Shown one piece after another: positions 6,286-12,665 of a stretch of 13,139 nt of DNA. The stretch is from Deltaproteobacteria bacterium (GTDB lineage: Bacteria; Desulfobacterota_B; Binatia; UBA9968), in NCBI GenBank assembly GCA_005879255.1, contig VBKY01000161.1, positions 1-13,139 of the forward strand, in the 5' to 3' direction. Below the pieces are notes generated by a model. That model saw nothing but the letters and a program-made list of their open reading frames with translations, was not told where the DNA came from and searched no databases. Made by a program: the position numbers and the translations under genes. The stretch's first letter is position 1. Each line of letters opens with the position of its first letter.

Positions 6286-8379
6286 ATGAGCAACAAAGAG
6301 AGCTTGCTGATTAACCGCGATCTCTCGTGGCTGGAGTTCAATCGACGCGTTTTAGAAGAGGCCAAAGACTCCACTGTTCCGCTTCTCGAGCGGGTAAAAT
6401 TTCTCGCCATCTTCAGTTCTAACCTCGATGAATTTTTCATGGTCCGGGTGGCTGGTCTGAAGCGCCAGGTCAATAACCGTGAGCAAAGCGCCGATTCTGA
6501 CGGAACCTCAGCAGCGGCGGTGCTGACTGCGATCTCTCGAAGAGTTCATGAGCTTGCGGAGGAGCAGCATCTTTGTTTTCTCGAAACGATTTTGCCGCAA
6601 CTTACAGCCGAAGGCATCCATTTGCTTCGTCCGGAAGAAATGAACGGCGAGCAAGCGAGATTTCTGGAAGAGTTCTTTCGTCGGACGCTTTATCCGATCG
6701 TGACCCCCTTGGCCATTGATCCCGGCCATCCGTTTCCGTATCTGGCCAATCGTTCTCTTTGTTTGGTCGTATCACTGCGGGCCAAGATCGCTTCACCCCT
6801 GCCTCACACCGAGCTGTCCATCGTTAACATTCCAGCTCAAGTGGTGCCGAGGTTTATTCAGCTTCCAGCCAAGGAGGGGCAATACGCATTCGTGCTGCTG
6901 GAAGATGTACTCGATCATTATCTGTCGCGCTTCTATCATGGCTTCGAGATACTCTCTACGCATGCCGTCCGCGTTACGCGCGACGCTGAATTCGGTCTTG
7001 TGCGACGACGTGATGAGGATCTGTTGATGACCATTGAAAAGGGAATCAGGGAACGCCGGATGGGCGATGCGGTCCGTCTTCAATATGATCCGGATCTTCC
7101 CAAAGAGTTGTTGACGCAACTTGTTGAGGAACTCGAGCTGAGCGGAGAGGACTTGTATCCCGGCAAGGGGTTCACCGCTTTCACGGATCTGTTTCAGCTT
7201 TATACCACCGCGAATATTCCTCGACTCAAAGACCGCGTTCAGATCCAATTGTCGGTTCCGTTGTTTGATCGAACACCTGATATTTGGAATGCGATCCGCA
7301 CCGGGGATGTCACGGTCTTTCATCCCTATCAGTCATTCGACCCGGTCACGCGTTTCGTCGAAGAAGCGGCTGCGGACCCGAAAGTCCTGGCGATCAAAAT
7401 GACCCTCTATCGGATCAGTCCGAACTCGCCCATCGCTCAGGCGCTCGCGCGCGCCGCCGAAGCCGGCAAAGAGGTCTCAGTGCTAGTAGAGCTTCAGGCA
7501 CGGTTCGACGAAGAGGCGAATATCACGTGGGCTCGGGCGCTGGAAGAGGTGGGCGCTCACGTGGTCTACGGATTGGTCGGCTACAAGACCCACTGCAAGG
7601 TTTGCCTTGTCGTGCGACAGGAACCCGACGGGATCCGGCGCTACTGTCATCTGTCGACGGGCAACTACAACAACCGTACGAGCACAGTGTATAGCGACAT
7701 TGGACTTTTTACTTCTCGAGAAAGCTTCGGCGAGGATCTAACCGAGCTCTTTAATCTTCTCACGGGCTACACCCGGCCACAAACATTTCATCACTTGGTC
7801 TTGGCCCCGATGGATCTACGGGAGCACTTCATCGGTCTAATTCGCCAAGAAGCCGAACAAGCGCGCTCCCGACAACCCGCCCGCATTATTGCAAAGGTGA
7901 ATAGTCTCATCGACGCCGCAGTCATCGAACAGCTCTACCTCGCCAGCCAGGCCGGCGTGCAGATCGATCTTATCGTTCGCGGTATGTGCAGTTTGCGGCC
8001 CGGTCTCGAGAAAGTCTCGGAGCGCATTCGCGTGATTTCGATCGTCGATCGATACCTCGAACATGCGCGAATCTTCTATTTCCAAAATGGTCGGAACCCC
8101 ACCTATTGGCTCGCATCAGCAGACTGGATGCCGCGAAATTTTACTCGCCGCATCGAAATTGCTTTTCCTGTCATGGAACCGCAAATCCAAACGAGGTTAA
8201 AAGAGATTCTGGAGCTTCAACTCGCTGACTCGGTAAAAGCATGGTGGATGAAAGCGGATGGAAGTTACGTCCGAAGACGAAACAAGGACATGTCCACTTG
8301 GCGGTTTCAAGAGCGCTACTACGAAATCCTGCAAGCCGAGAACAAGAGCTCAGCTTCTAAAGGCACTCCCGTCGACTGA
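6286..8379 (+). CDS. ppk1: Polyphosphate kinase 1
   Basis: Membrane-associated enzyme that reversibly polymerises the ATP gamma-phosphate into polyphosphate, used in phosphate storage and stress survival. The 697 residues match the family length (E. coli is 688). The N-terminal domain opens with NRDLSWLEFNRRVLEEA (10-26) and SSNLDEFFMVRVAGL (44-58). Next come FHPYQSFDPV (345-354) and the KMTLYRIS nucleotide-site block (371-378). The catalytic His autophosphorylated in E. coli PPK1 (H435) corresponds to H436 in YKTHCKV, and the second essential His (H592) to H593 in YLEHARI. HLSTGNYN (455-462) is also present. The start at 6286 gives the conserved N-terminus although no clear Shine-Dalgarno is visible. 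It is monocistronic here and convergent with the small-protein cluster. Confidence 0.98.
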   Translation: MSNKESLLINRDLSWLEFNRRVLEEAKDSTVPLLERVKFLAIFSSNLDEFFMVRVAGLKRQVNNREQSADSDGTSAAAVLTAISRRVHELAEEQHLCFLETILPQLTAEGIHLLRPEEMNGEQARFLEEFFRRTLYPIVTPLAIDPGHPFPYLANRSLCLVVSLRAKIASPLPHTELSIVNIPAQVVPRFIQLPAKEGQYAFVLLEDVLDHYLSRFYHGFEILSTHAVRVTRDAEFGLVRRRDEDLLMTIEKGIRERRMGDAVRLQYDPDLPKELLTQLVEELELSGEDLYPGKGFTAFTDLFQLYTTANIPRLKDRVQIQLSVPLFDRTPDIWNAIRTGDVTVFHPYQSFDPVTRFVEEAAADPKVLAIKMTLYRISPNSPIAQALARAAEAGKEVSVLVELQARFDEEANITWARALEEVGAHVVYGLVGYKTHCKVCLVVRQEPDGIRRYCHLSTGNYNNRTSTVYSDIGLFTSRESFGEDLTELFNLLTGYTRPQTFHHLVLAPMDLREHFIGLIRQEAEQARSRQPARIIAKVNSLIDAAVIEQLYLASQAGVQIDLIVRGMCSLRPGLEKVSERIRVISIVDRYLEHARIFYFQNGRNPTYWLASADWMPRNFTRRIEIAFPVMEPQIQTRLKEILELQLADSVKAWWMKADGSYVRRRNKDMSTWRFQERYYEILQAENKSSASKGTPVD

Positions 8380-8469
8380 CCGAAACGCAATTTCCGCAGA
8401 AGTTCATACGCGAAATGTCGCCGCGCGCTGATAGAGGTCCGGCCAGGAGGAATCGCGGTTGGATTGGTA

Positions 8470-8697
8470 TCAGGCGAGTTCTTTGGGTCCGTGGTAAATG
8501 CTATTTTCGTCGCTCGAGAGTACTGCCATGATCGGTCCATCGCCGGGCAGCCACTGGCTACAGTTCGGACATTTGGCCAGCATCGCCTCGAACTCGCGGA
8601 GCTCGCTATCCGTCGGATCGACAACCACGGCGAGTGGGTGATTGCATCGCTGTTTCGACGAGTTTTCGGTCGGAATATTGCGCTGAAGCAGTTTCAT
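8470..8697 (-). CDS. Hypothetical small protein with a CxxC zinc-ribbon-like motif (75 aa)
   Basis: Small soluble protein of unknown family. The middle (HPLAVVVDPTDSELREFEAMLA, cited from residue 20 on) looks like a beta strand followed by a helix. It leads into C43-P-N-C46, half of a zinc-ribbon or knuckle, with C18 and H20 as possible further ligands. The C-terminus, GDGPIMAVLSSDENSIYHG, is ordered-looking. ATG at 8697 is the first possible start, because an in-frame TGA lies 15 bases upstream. Only a weak GACGAG precedes it. It is the most downstream of three leftward small genes and converges on ppk1, whose stop is 90 bases away. Function unknown; DNA, RNA or metal handling is possible. 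Confidence 0.62.
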   Translation of the reverse strand: MKLLQRNIPTENSSKQRCNHPLAVVVDPTDSELREFEAMLAKCPNCSQWLPGDGPIMAVLSSDENSIYHGPKELA

Positions 8698-8805
8698 GCT
8701 CGTCGAAATTTGTCATGGCGCGCGACCTCTGTGTCGCTATCCAAAGTGAGTTGCTGATTTTCACCGAACAACGCGATCGCGGCAGGCCTCGACGCGCTGC
8801 GGCAA

Positions 8806-8952
8806 TTAATTGGCGTTGAGCATTTGCTGATCGGCGACAATCACGCCTTCGTTGGTAAACAGCCATCGCCGCAACCAAAGTTCGAGCGTGCCGGGTTGCT
8901 GTTTCTTCAACGCGTCGAGAAAGACGTTCCAGGGAATTAATGGGATATCCAT
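8806..8952 (-). CDS. Hypothetical small protein (48 aa)
   Basis: A short frame, likely real because AAGGAG lies 7 bases upstream of ATG 8952 on the minus strand and the product is protein-like throughout. It starts MDIPLIPWNVFLDALKK, continues with an amphipathic Trp/Arg-rich helix (TLELWLRRWLF, 22-32) and ends GVIVADQQMLNAN. There are no Cys, no signal peptide and no family I recognise. It lies 28 bases after the zinc-finger gene (stop at 8981) and 108 bases before the CxxC protein gene, so the three are probably one transcript. The amphipathic helix could bind a partner protein or a membrane surface; this is inference. Confidence 0.6.
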   Translation of the reverse strand: MDIPLIPWNVFLDALKKQQPGTLELWLRRWLFTNEGVIVADQQMLNAN

Positions 8953-8980
8953 TGTTCTGCTCCTTTTTTGTGTTCTACCG

Positions 8981-9130
8981 TCAGTGAGTTTTTTTGTCGT
9001 GAGCTTCGAGATGAGCTTTCAAAAAGCTCAGTGAATAAATTCGTGTGCCGCAGCGCTTGCAAAGCGTGGCTCGCTGTAGTGTTTTTCTCACGGGCACTTT
9101 TCTGAACATGGTTGCGAGTAATAGTTTCAT
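8981..9130 (-). CDS. Small classical C2H2 zinc-finger protein (49 aa)
   Basis: A 49-residue protein made almost entirely of a basic N-terminus plus one zinc finger. Ligands are C24-x2-C27-x12-H40-x3-H44, with hydrophobic core positions I31 (in place of the usual Phe/Tyr) and L37, exactly the classical C2H2 spacing C-x2-C-x3-[hydrophobic]-x5-L-x2-H-x3-H. Known bacterial Ros/MucR fingers use a shorter C-to-H gap (9). Residues 1-20 are basic (RKVPVRKTLQR), suited to nucleic-acid contact. ATG 9130 is supported by AAGGAGC five bases upstream on the minus strand. A longer frame starting at 9346 exists but lacks such a site. It is first of the leftward small-gene cluster. Role in DNA, RNA or protein binding is inferred. 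Confidence 0.7.
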   Translation of the reverse strand: MKLLLATMFRKVPVRKTLQRATLCKRCGTRIYSLSFLKAHLEAHDKKTH

Positions 9131-9481
9131 CTGTTGCTCCTTCAATGGATTTGATGTTCCAAAGACAGAGCAACCGTGGTGCCATGGAACCAGCGTTGCT
9201 CCTGACGGAGAAAGTGACCATTTTTCAGATAGTTCGAAATCAGCGAAACTTCCTCGAAGAATGGTTTTGGACCAGGTTTGTCCAGCATTGAGCAAGTTTG
9301 TACACGATACTGCGGAGTTGTTACTTTGATTCCTCAGCGGGCACATTGAATCTTCGGATCAGCTCTCTTTTGGCATTTCAATGAACACCAGCGGTCGGAA
9401 AATCAAAAGAAACCGCGCACTTATCGGCTGCGGCAAGCAACAGGAGCTTGGCAGCGTGCCCGCGGTCCTGTTGATAAGGCT
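9131..9481. other. Intergenic leader between divergent small genes
   Basis: About 350 bases upstream of the leftward zinc-finger gene and the rightward 45-residue membrane-protein gene. I see a weak candidate minus-strand promoter (GTAACA near 9320 and TACAAA near 9300), a near-palindrome around the CCATGG near 9180-9187, GCGGT/ACCGC (9391-9395, 9412-9416), and the nested inverted repeat at 9438-9473. The 121-codon minus-strand frame from 9346 probably contains only leader sequence before residue 73. Confidence 0.45.
9438..9473. repeat. Nested inverted repeat upstream of the 45-aa gene
   Basis: CAACAGGA (9438-9445) pairs perfectly with TCCTGTTG (9466-9473). Inside the loop, GGCA-GCG-TGCC (9450-9460) forms a second small hairpin. 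TTATC (9421-9425) and GATAA (9473-9477) could add an outer stem. It lies just before the -35-like element at 9482, so it may be a regulator site or a structured RNA. Confidence 0.45.
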
Positions 9482-9509
9482 TTTACGGGGGAGTGCCTTC
9501 TGGTATAAG
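9482..9509 (+). promoter_or_regulatory. Extended -10 promoter for the 45-aa membrane-protein gene
   Basis: TGGTATAAG (9501-9509) fits an extended -10 (TGn then TATAAT-like). TTTACG (9482-9487), 16 bases upstream, matches TTGACA at four positions. The predicted start lies about 20 bases before the ATG at 9539, giving a short leader with the AAAGGG ribosome site. Confidence 0.42.
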
Positions 9510-9538
9510 CGTTGCTACGTCAGCGAAAGGGTCCGGTA

Positions 9539-9676
9539 ATGGATAGAGCGATCGACTACATAATGCGCAATTTTTTCGAGCCGGGACTCCAGTGGACTTT
9601 GAACCACCCGGTGATTTCGGTCGTCGTCGTGGGCGTGCTCATCTACTGGGCCGTTCGCGGATACCGCATGCTCTGA
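9539..9676 (+). CDS. Small single-pass membrane protein (45 aa)
   Basis: A 45-residue frame. An amphipathic N-terminus (MDRAIDYIMRNFFEPGLQWTL) precedes a single strongly hydrophobic segment at about 25-39 (VISVVVVGVLIYWAV), then a short basic tail RGYRML. This is a plausible inner-membrane microprotein. A modest ribosome site (AAAGGG) lies 6-8 bases upstream and an extended -10 promoter lies before it. It is divergent from the zinc-finger gene cluster and 162 bases upstream of the LigB-type gene in the same direction, so it could belong with either or with none. I recognise no named family; the FEPGLQWTLNHP segment looks conserved rather than random, but that is impression only. Confidence 0.6.
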   Translation: MDRAIDYIMRNFFEPGLQWTLNHPVISVVVVGVLIYWAVRGYRML

Positions 9677-9741
9677 CATCAGGTTGGCTGCGCCCGCTTA
9701 TTCTTTTCCTTCCTAGATCGCTTCATTCGAAGTTCGTATGA

Positions 9742-9759
9742 CTCGCGCGCATATGCGAG
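9742..9759. promoter_or_regulatory. Palindromic candidate operator upstream of the dioxygenase gene
   Basis: CGCATATGCG (9748-9757) is a perfect 10-bp palindrome, and CTCGC (9742-9746) can alternatively pair with GCGAG (9755-9759). It sits about 80-97 bases before the ATG at 9839 in the only gap ahead of the aromatic module, where an inducer-responsive regulator would be expected to bind. No regulator gene is in the window. Confidence 0.3.
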
Positions 9760-9838
9760 ATTGATTCTCACGAACTCCCCATTGCTTTTTTCACAGGCGG
9801 GTAATAGGCTTTTTTAAACTTCACAGAGGAGCTGAGTC

Positions 9839-10702
9839 ATGCCTTTGGTTTCTGCGCTGGCGGCTAGTCACGCGCCGAATATTCTCCTCGAGCCTGGTCG
9901 CGAGTGGGAAGATTTCATGGATCTTCACTACAGTATGGCGCCACAGGGCTCAGCAAACCGGCCGACGCTCGAGCAACAAAAGAAACTCAGGCGGGATGCT
10001 GAAGCTGCATTCGCAGTATTGCGCGATGATTTAGAGCGAGCCAAGCCGGATGTTTTGATCGTCGTCGCCAATGATCAATTCGTCAATTTTTTCTGGAACA
10101 ATATTCCGACCTTCTTTGTCACCGTCGCCGATGAGGTGAAGGGGCAGTTTACCCGGCACAGTTTTCACTATCGAAATCACAAAGAGCTCGGCAAAAACAT
10201 TGTTCGCGCGGGTATGGAGAAGGGAATCGATTTTTCCTATGGCGAACACGTCGAGTTGCAGCACACGCAAAACGTGCCGCTGCATTTTCTGTTGCCCGAA
10301 CCAAAAATTCCGATCCTGCCGGTATACGTGAATACTTGGGTCGACCCGGCGCCATCGCCGCGACGCTGCTATATGGTGGGCGAGCTGATTCGCGCCGTCG
10401 CTGACGATTCGAAGGAGCGTGTGGCGATCCTGGCGACGGGCGGATTGTCGCATTTTCCGGGTTCGCCGCGCATCGGCGAGATCGACGAAACTTTCGATCA
10501 CAAGCTCCTCGAAGTAATGCGCGACGGGAAGGGGAAGAGCCTTGTCGATTATTCCGTGCAGGATCTTTTGCAGGCAGGAGACACAGAATTTCTCAATTGG
10601 ATGGTCGTGATCGGGGCGATCGGCGATGCCAAAGCGACGTACACCGCTTACATGCCGGATTTCGTCGCGACCGGTTGGGGATTCGTTAGTTGGAAACTCT
10701 AA
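9839..10702 (+). CDS. Class III extradiol ring-cleavage dioxygenase, LigB-type catalytic subunit
   Basis: Member of the LigB superfamily, non-haem Fe(II) enzymes that cleave catechol-type rings (protocatechuate 4,5-, gallate and related dioxygenases). The 287 residues fit the family. By comparison with LigB of Sphingobium SYK-6, H11 (SHAP) is the first metal ligand, E250 (TEFLNW) the third, and H142 (QHTQNVPLHF) and H205 (GGLSHFPG) match the conserved active-site His residues. The second ligand position, usually NDH, is NDQ here (Q80), a change also found in some uncharacterised LigB-like proteins. ATG 9839 has AGAGGAG 7 bases upstream. The small subunit gene follows after 10 bases, so the two are co-transcribed. 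The actual substrate is unknown; a carboxylated catechol is the simplest guess. Confidence 0.9.
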   Translation: MPLVSALAASHAPNILLEPGREWEDFMDLHYSMAPQGSANRPTLEQQKKLRRDAEAAFAVLRDDLERAKPDVLIVVANDQFVNFFWNNIPTFFVTVADEVKGQFTRHSFHYRNHKELGKNIVRAGMEKGIDFSYGEHVELQHTQNVPLHFLLPEPKIPILPVYVNTWVDPAPSPRRCYMVGELIRAVADDSKERVAILATGGLSHFPGSPRIGEIDETFDHKLLEVMRDGKGKSLVDYSVQDLLQAGDTEFLNWMVVIGAIGDAKATYTAYMPDFVATGWGFVSWKL

Positions 10703-10712
10703 AGGAGCCGAT

Positions 10713-10958
10713 GTGAGCTGCTATCATTTGAGCCGATTACTCTTCGATTTAAAAATGAACGAGTCGATTTATCAACGATCGCTGCAGGATTTTGAAAAGG
10801 TGATGGGCGACTATGATCTCACGGCCGAAGAGAAAGACGCGCTGCGCGCCGGCGATCCGCGCAAGCTGCGCCAGCTCGGTGTCCACGGTATGCTCTGCTT
10901 GTACATCAAACGCCTCCAACCGCAATTTCGTGAAAATATTTACTGGATGCAGAAGTAA
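10713..10958 (+). CDS. LigA-type small subunit of extradiol dioxygenase
   Basis: Small helical subunit that caps the active site of LigAB-type dioxygenases. The 81 residues begin SCYHLSRLLFDLKMNES and continue DYDLTAEEKDALRAGDPRKLRQLGVH, the LigA-fold signature. GTG at 10713 is chosen because AAGGAG lies 5-6 bases upstream and translation from it starts exactly at the conserved N-terminus; a longer frame opening at 10626 inside the upstream gene would not. It follows the catalytic subunit by 10 bases (order B then A, opposite to SYK-6 ligAB). Immediately downstream the DNA switches to heptad repeats and a four-helix-bundle gene, so this may have been the next stop in an operon later interrupted. 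Confidence 0.88.
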   Translation: MSCYHLSRLLFDLKMNESIYQRSLQDFEKVMGDYDLTAEEKDALRAGDPRKLRQLGVHGMLCLYIKRLQPQFRENIYWMQK

Positions 10959-10962
10959 TGCT

Positions 10963-11004
10963 GGAGGTCGGTAGTGGGAGGTCAGAGGTCGGAAGTCGGA
11001 GGTC
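10963..11004 (+). repeat. Left heptad tandem array (six units of GGAGGTC)
   Basis: Six consecutive 7-bp units, GGAGGTC, GGTAGTG, GGAGGTC, AGAGGTC, GGAAGTC and GGAGGTC, begin 4 bases after the LigA stop. Complementary GACCTCT-type units lie beyond the next gene (11427-11478), so the two arrays are inverted around it. Confidence 0.8.
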
Positions 11005-11046
11005 ACTAGGAGTAGCAGGAATAATCCAAAATGACCATTAACCACA

Positions 11047-11421
11047 ATGCAATTGAATTCAGCTAAAGACTTGGACGTTTACAAAAAAGCTTATCAGTTA
11101 GCTATGACAATTTTCTTGGTTAGCAAGACCTTCCCCGACGAAGAGCGCTTCGCTCTAACCGGACAAATTAGACGCTCGTCGCGCTCGGTTTGCCTAAATC
11201 TTCGCGAAGCATGGTCCAAACGCAGATATGAGGCTCACTTTGTGAGTAAGTTGACGGATTGTGACGGTGAGAACAGCGAGACCGATTCATCTCTGGATTT
11301 TGCAAAAGATTGTAAATACGTCACTATGGAATGCCATGCAGAATTGACGGCCATCTCGCAGCAGATTGGCAAGATGCTTGGCAGCATGATCAAGAATCCT
11401 GGTCCTTTTCTTACTCGCTGA
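11047..11421 (+). CDS. Four-helix bundle protein (23S rRNA intervening-sequence family)
   Basis: Member of the S23 / four-helix bundle family (TIGR02436-like), pentamer-forming small proteins often encoded within 23S rRNA intervening sequences, near retroelements or in scattered cassettes. Function is unknown. The 124 residues match the family closely: KDLDVYKKAYQLAM (7-20), KTFPDEERFALTGQIRRSSRS (28-48), SKLTDCDGENSETDSSLDFA and IGKMLGSMIKNP (107-118). No ribosome-binding site is visible before ATG 11047. The gene is bracketed by inverted heptad arrays and separates the LigA gene from the SDR gene, so it may be an inserted unit. The catalytic gene context says nothing about its job. It is not the diversity-generating accessory protein in context, since no reverse transcriptase is present. 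Confidence 0.93.
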   Translation: MQLNSAKDLDVYKKAYQLAMTIFLVSKTFPDEERFALTGQIRRSSRSVCLNLREAWSKRRYEAHFVSKLTDCDGENSETDSSLDFAKDCKYVTMECHAELTAISQQIGKMLGSMIKNPGPFLTR

Positions 11422-11426
11422 GTATT

Positions 11427-11478
11427 GATCTCCGACTTTTTTGGTCTGCGGACCTCTGATTTCGGACCTCTGACCTCT
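11427..11478 (-). repeat. Right heptad array, inverted relative to the left array
   Basis: GATCTCC (11427-11433), GACTTTT (11434-11440), GACCTCT (11451-11457), GATTTCG (11458-11464), GACCTCT (11465-11471) and GACCTCT (11472-11478) are degenerate copies of the reverse complement of the left GGAGGTC unit. The right array is more diverged and interrupted than the left. Confidence 0.65.
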
Positions 11479-11550
11479 GCTCTTTTGACCCTCCGTCGGG
11501 GCTTTGATAATATCCGGCAGCTTTAAAAAATTTCAGGGGGATTGTCTGAA

Positions 11551-12342
11551 ATGGATTTAGGATTGAAAGGGAAAGTTGCTTTGGTGGCCGGCGCCAGCCA
11601 GGGCATGGGACGCGCGACGGCGTTAGGTTTCGCGCGCGAAGGCGCGAGAGTCGCGATCTGCGCGCGCGGGGAAGCGGCGCTGAACGAAGCTGCCGAGATG
11701 ATTCGCAAACAAACCGGCGGTGAAGTCTTGGCAATGGTCGCCGATATGGCTAAGCCGGACGATATCAAAAAGTTCGTCAACAAGGGCGCCGAGCACTTCG
11801 GCCGGCTCGACATTATAGTCAACAACGCCGGCGGTCCACCTCCCGGTGAGTTTATGAAGTTTACTGACGATGATTGGAGCAACGCGTACAACTTGAGCTT
11901 CATGAGTACCATGCGCATGACTCGCGAGGCGGTGCCGCACATGCGGAGAGTCGGGGGCGGACGGGTCATCAACATTACTTCCTACTCAGTCAAAGAACCA
12001 ATCACGGGATTGGTTTTGTCCAATGCGGTGCGCAGCGCCGTTATCGGACTGGCCAAAACGCTGTCACGTGAACTGGCGCGGGACAACATTCTCATCAACA
12101 ACATCTGCCCGGGCCGTATCGATACCGAACGGGCCCAGAAGTTGAACAAAGCGCGCGCCGATCGAGTCGGACGGCCTGTCGAAGAAATCAACAAAGAGAT
12201 GGCGGCGGAAGTCCCCCTCGGGCGCTACGGAACTGCGGAAGAGACGGCTGACCTCATCGTCTTCCTTGGCTCGGATCGGGCAAGCTATATTACCGGCACC
12301 ACCATTCAAATCGATGGAGGTTTGATAAGGGGGATACAATAA
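11551..12342 (+). CDS. SDR-family oxidoreductase lacking the YxxxK motif
   Basis: Rossmann-fold NAD(P)-dependent dehydrogenase family protein, 263 residues. The cofactor motif is GASQGMG (14-20, GxxxGxG), D65 follows the third strand, NNAG is at 91-94, N114 is in the conserved position, S144 is the usual catalytic Ser position (NITSYS), and PG at 187-188 precedes the C-terminal IDGG (254-257). The catalytic YxxxK is replaced by SNAVR (157-161), i.e. Ser for Tyr and Arg for Lys, a variant found in some SDR relatives. ATG 11551 is preferred over TTG 11542 because AGGGGG (11535-11540) has suitable spacing only to the ATG. The next gene overlaps its stop by one base (TAATG), so they are co-translated. 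Chemistry and substrate are uncertain. Confidence 0.9.
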   Translation: MDLGLKGKVALVAGASQGMGRATALGFAREGARVAICARGEAALNEAAEMIRKQTGGEVLAMVADMAKPDDIKKFVNKGAEHFGRLDIIVNNAGGPPPGEFMKFTDDDWSNAYNLSFMSTMRMTREAVPHMRRVGGGRVINITSYSVKEPITGLVLSNAVRSAVIGLAKTLSRELARDNILINNICPGRIDTERAQKLNKARADRVGRPVEEINKEMAAEVPLGRYGTAEETADLIVFLGSDRASYITGTTIQIDGGLIRGIQ

Positions 12343-12665
12343 TGGTGCACTTCGTGATTCAGTGGGACTTGCCGGACCAAAAAGCGAATCTAACCATATA
12401 TGCCAACAAGGCCAAGAATGACTGGCTGCCCGCCACCTTGGCGCATACAGGGGTGATCGAGATCCGTAACTACCGAAACCCACTCGAGGTGACACCCCAC
12501 GTCGCGATCACGATCGATTTCGAAACGCTGGACAACTGGCGCGATTTCGTTGATTCGCAGGACTATATCCGCATCATGCGCGAGCTGCGCATTCTCGGCT
12601 GCCGCAACTTTACCGTTAACGTCTGGGCGCCCTCAAAGTATTTTCCCGAATCGATGAAACCGTAA
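12342..12665 (+). CDS. Small ferredoxin-like (dimeric alpha/beta barrel type) protein (107 aa)
   Basis: A 107-residue cytosolic protein. Its pattern suggests the dimeric alpha/beta-barrel (ABM/EthD-like) fold: strand HFVIQWDL (3-10), a helix with KNDWLPATLAHTGVIEIRNYR, strand HVAITIDFE (53-61), a helix LDNWRDFVDSQDY (63-75), and a final strand FTVNVWAP (90-97). Such small proteins are often monooxygenases, isomerases or accessory binding proteins in aromatic or polyketide pathways. No catalytic residues can be assigned. Its ATG overlaps the SDR stop, and AAGGGGG lies upstream inside the SDR gene. This tight coupling suggests a shared pathway. I cannot name the exact subfamily. Confidence 0.68.
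   Translation: MVHFVIQWDLPDQKANLTIYANKAKNDWLPATLAHTGVIEIRNYRNPLEVTPHVAITIDFETLDNWRDFVDSQDYIRIMRELRILGCRNFTVNVWAPSKYFPESMKP

Noticed and set aside
8319..8624. 101-residue minus-strand frame overlapping the ppk1 end
   Set aside because: Low-complexity Arg/Ser/Pro composition and a start inside the better-supported 75-residue gene; treated as a shadow frame.
8606..8878. 90-residue minus-strand frame across two small genes
   Set aside because: It overlaps the better-supported 48- and 75-residue genes in another frame and is Arg-rich without motifs.
9131..9346. N-terminal extension of the zinc-finger frame to 9346
   Set aside because: The ATG at 9130 has the strong AAGGAGC site. The upstream 72 codons look like leader sequence.
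10626..10712. Upstream ATG extension of the LigA-type gene
   Set aside because: It lies inside the catalytic subunit gene; the GTG at 10713 gives the conserved N-terminus and a good ribosome site.
10963..11478. CRISPR array or diversity-generating retroelement around the four-helix-bundle gene
   Set aside because: The 7-bp units have no spacers, and no reverse transcriptase or Cas gene is present in the window.
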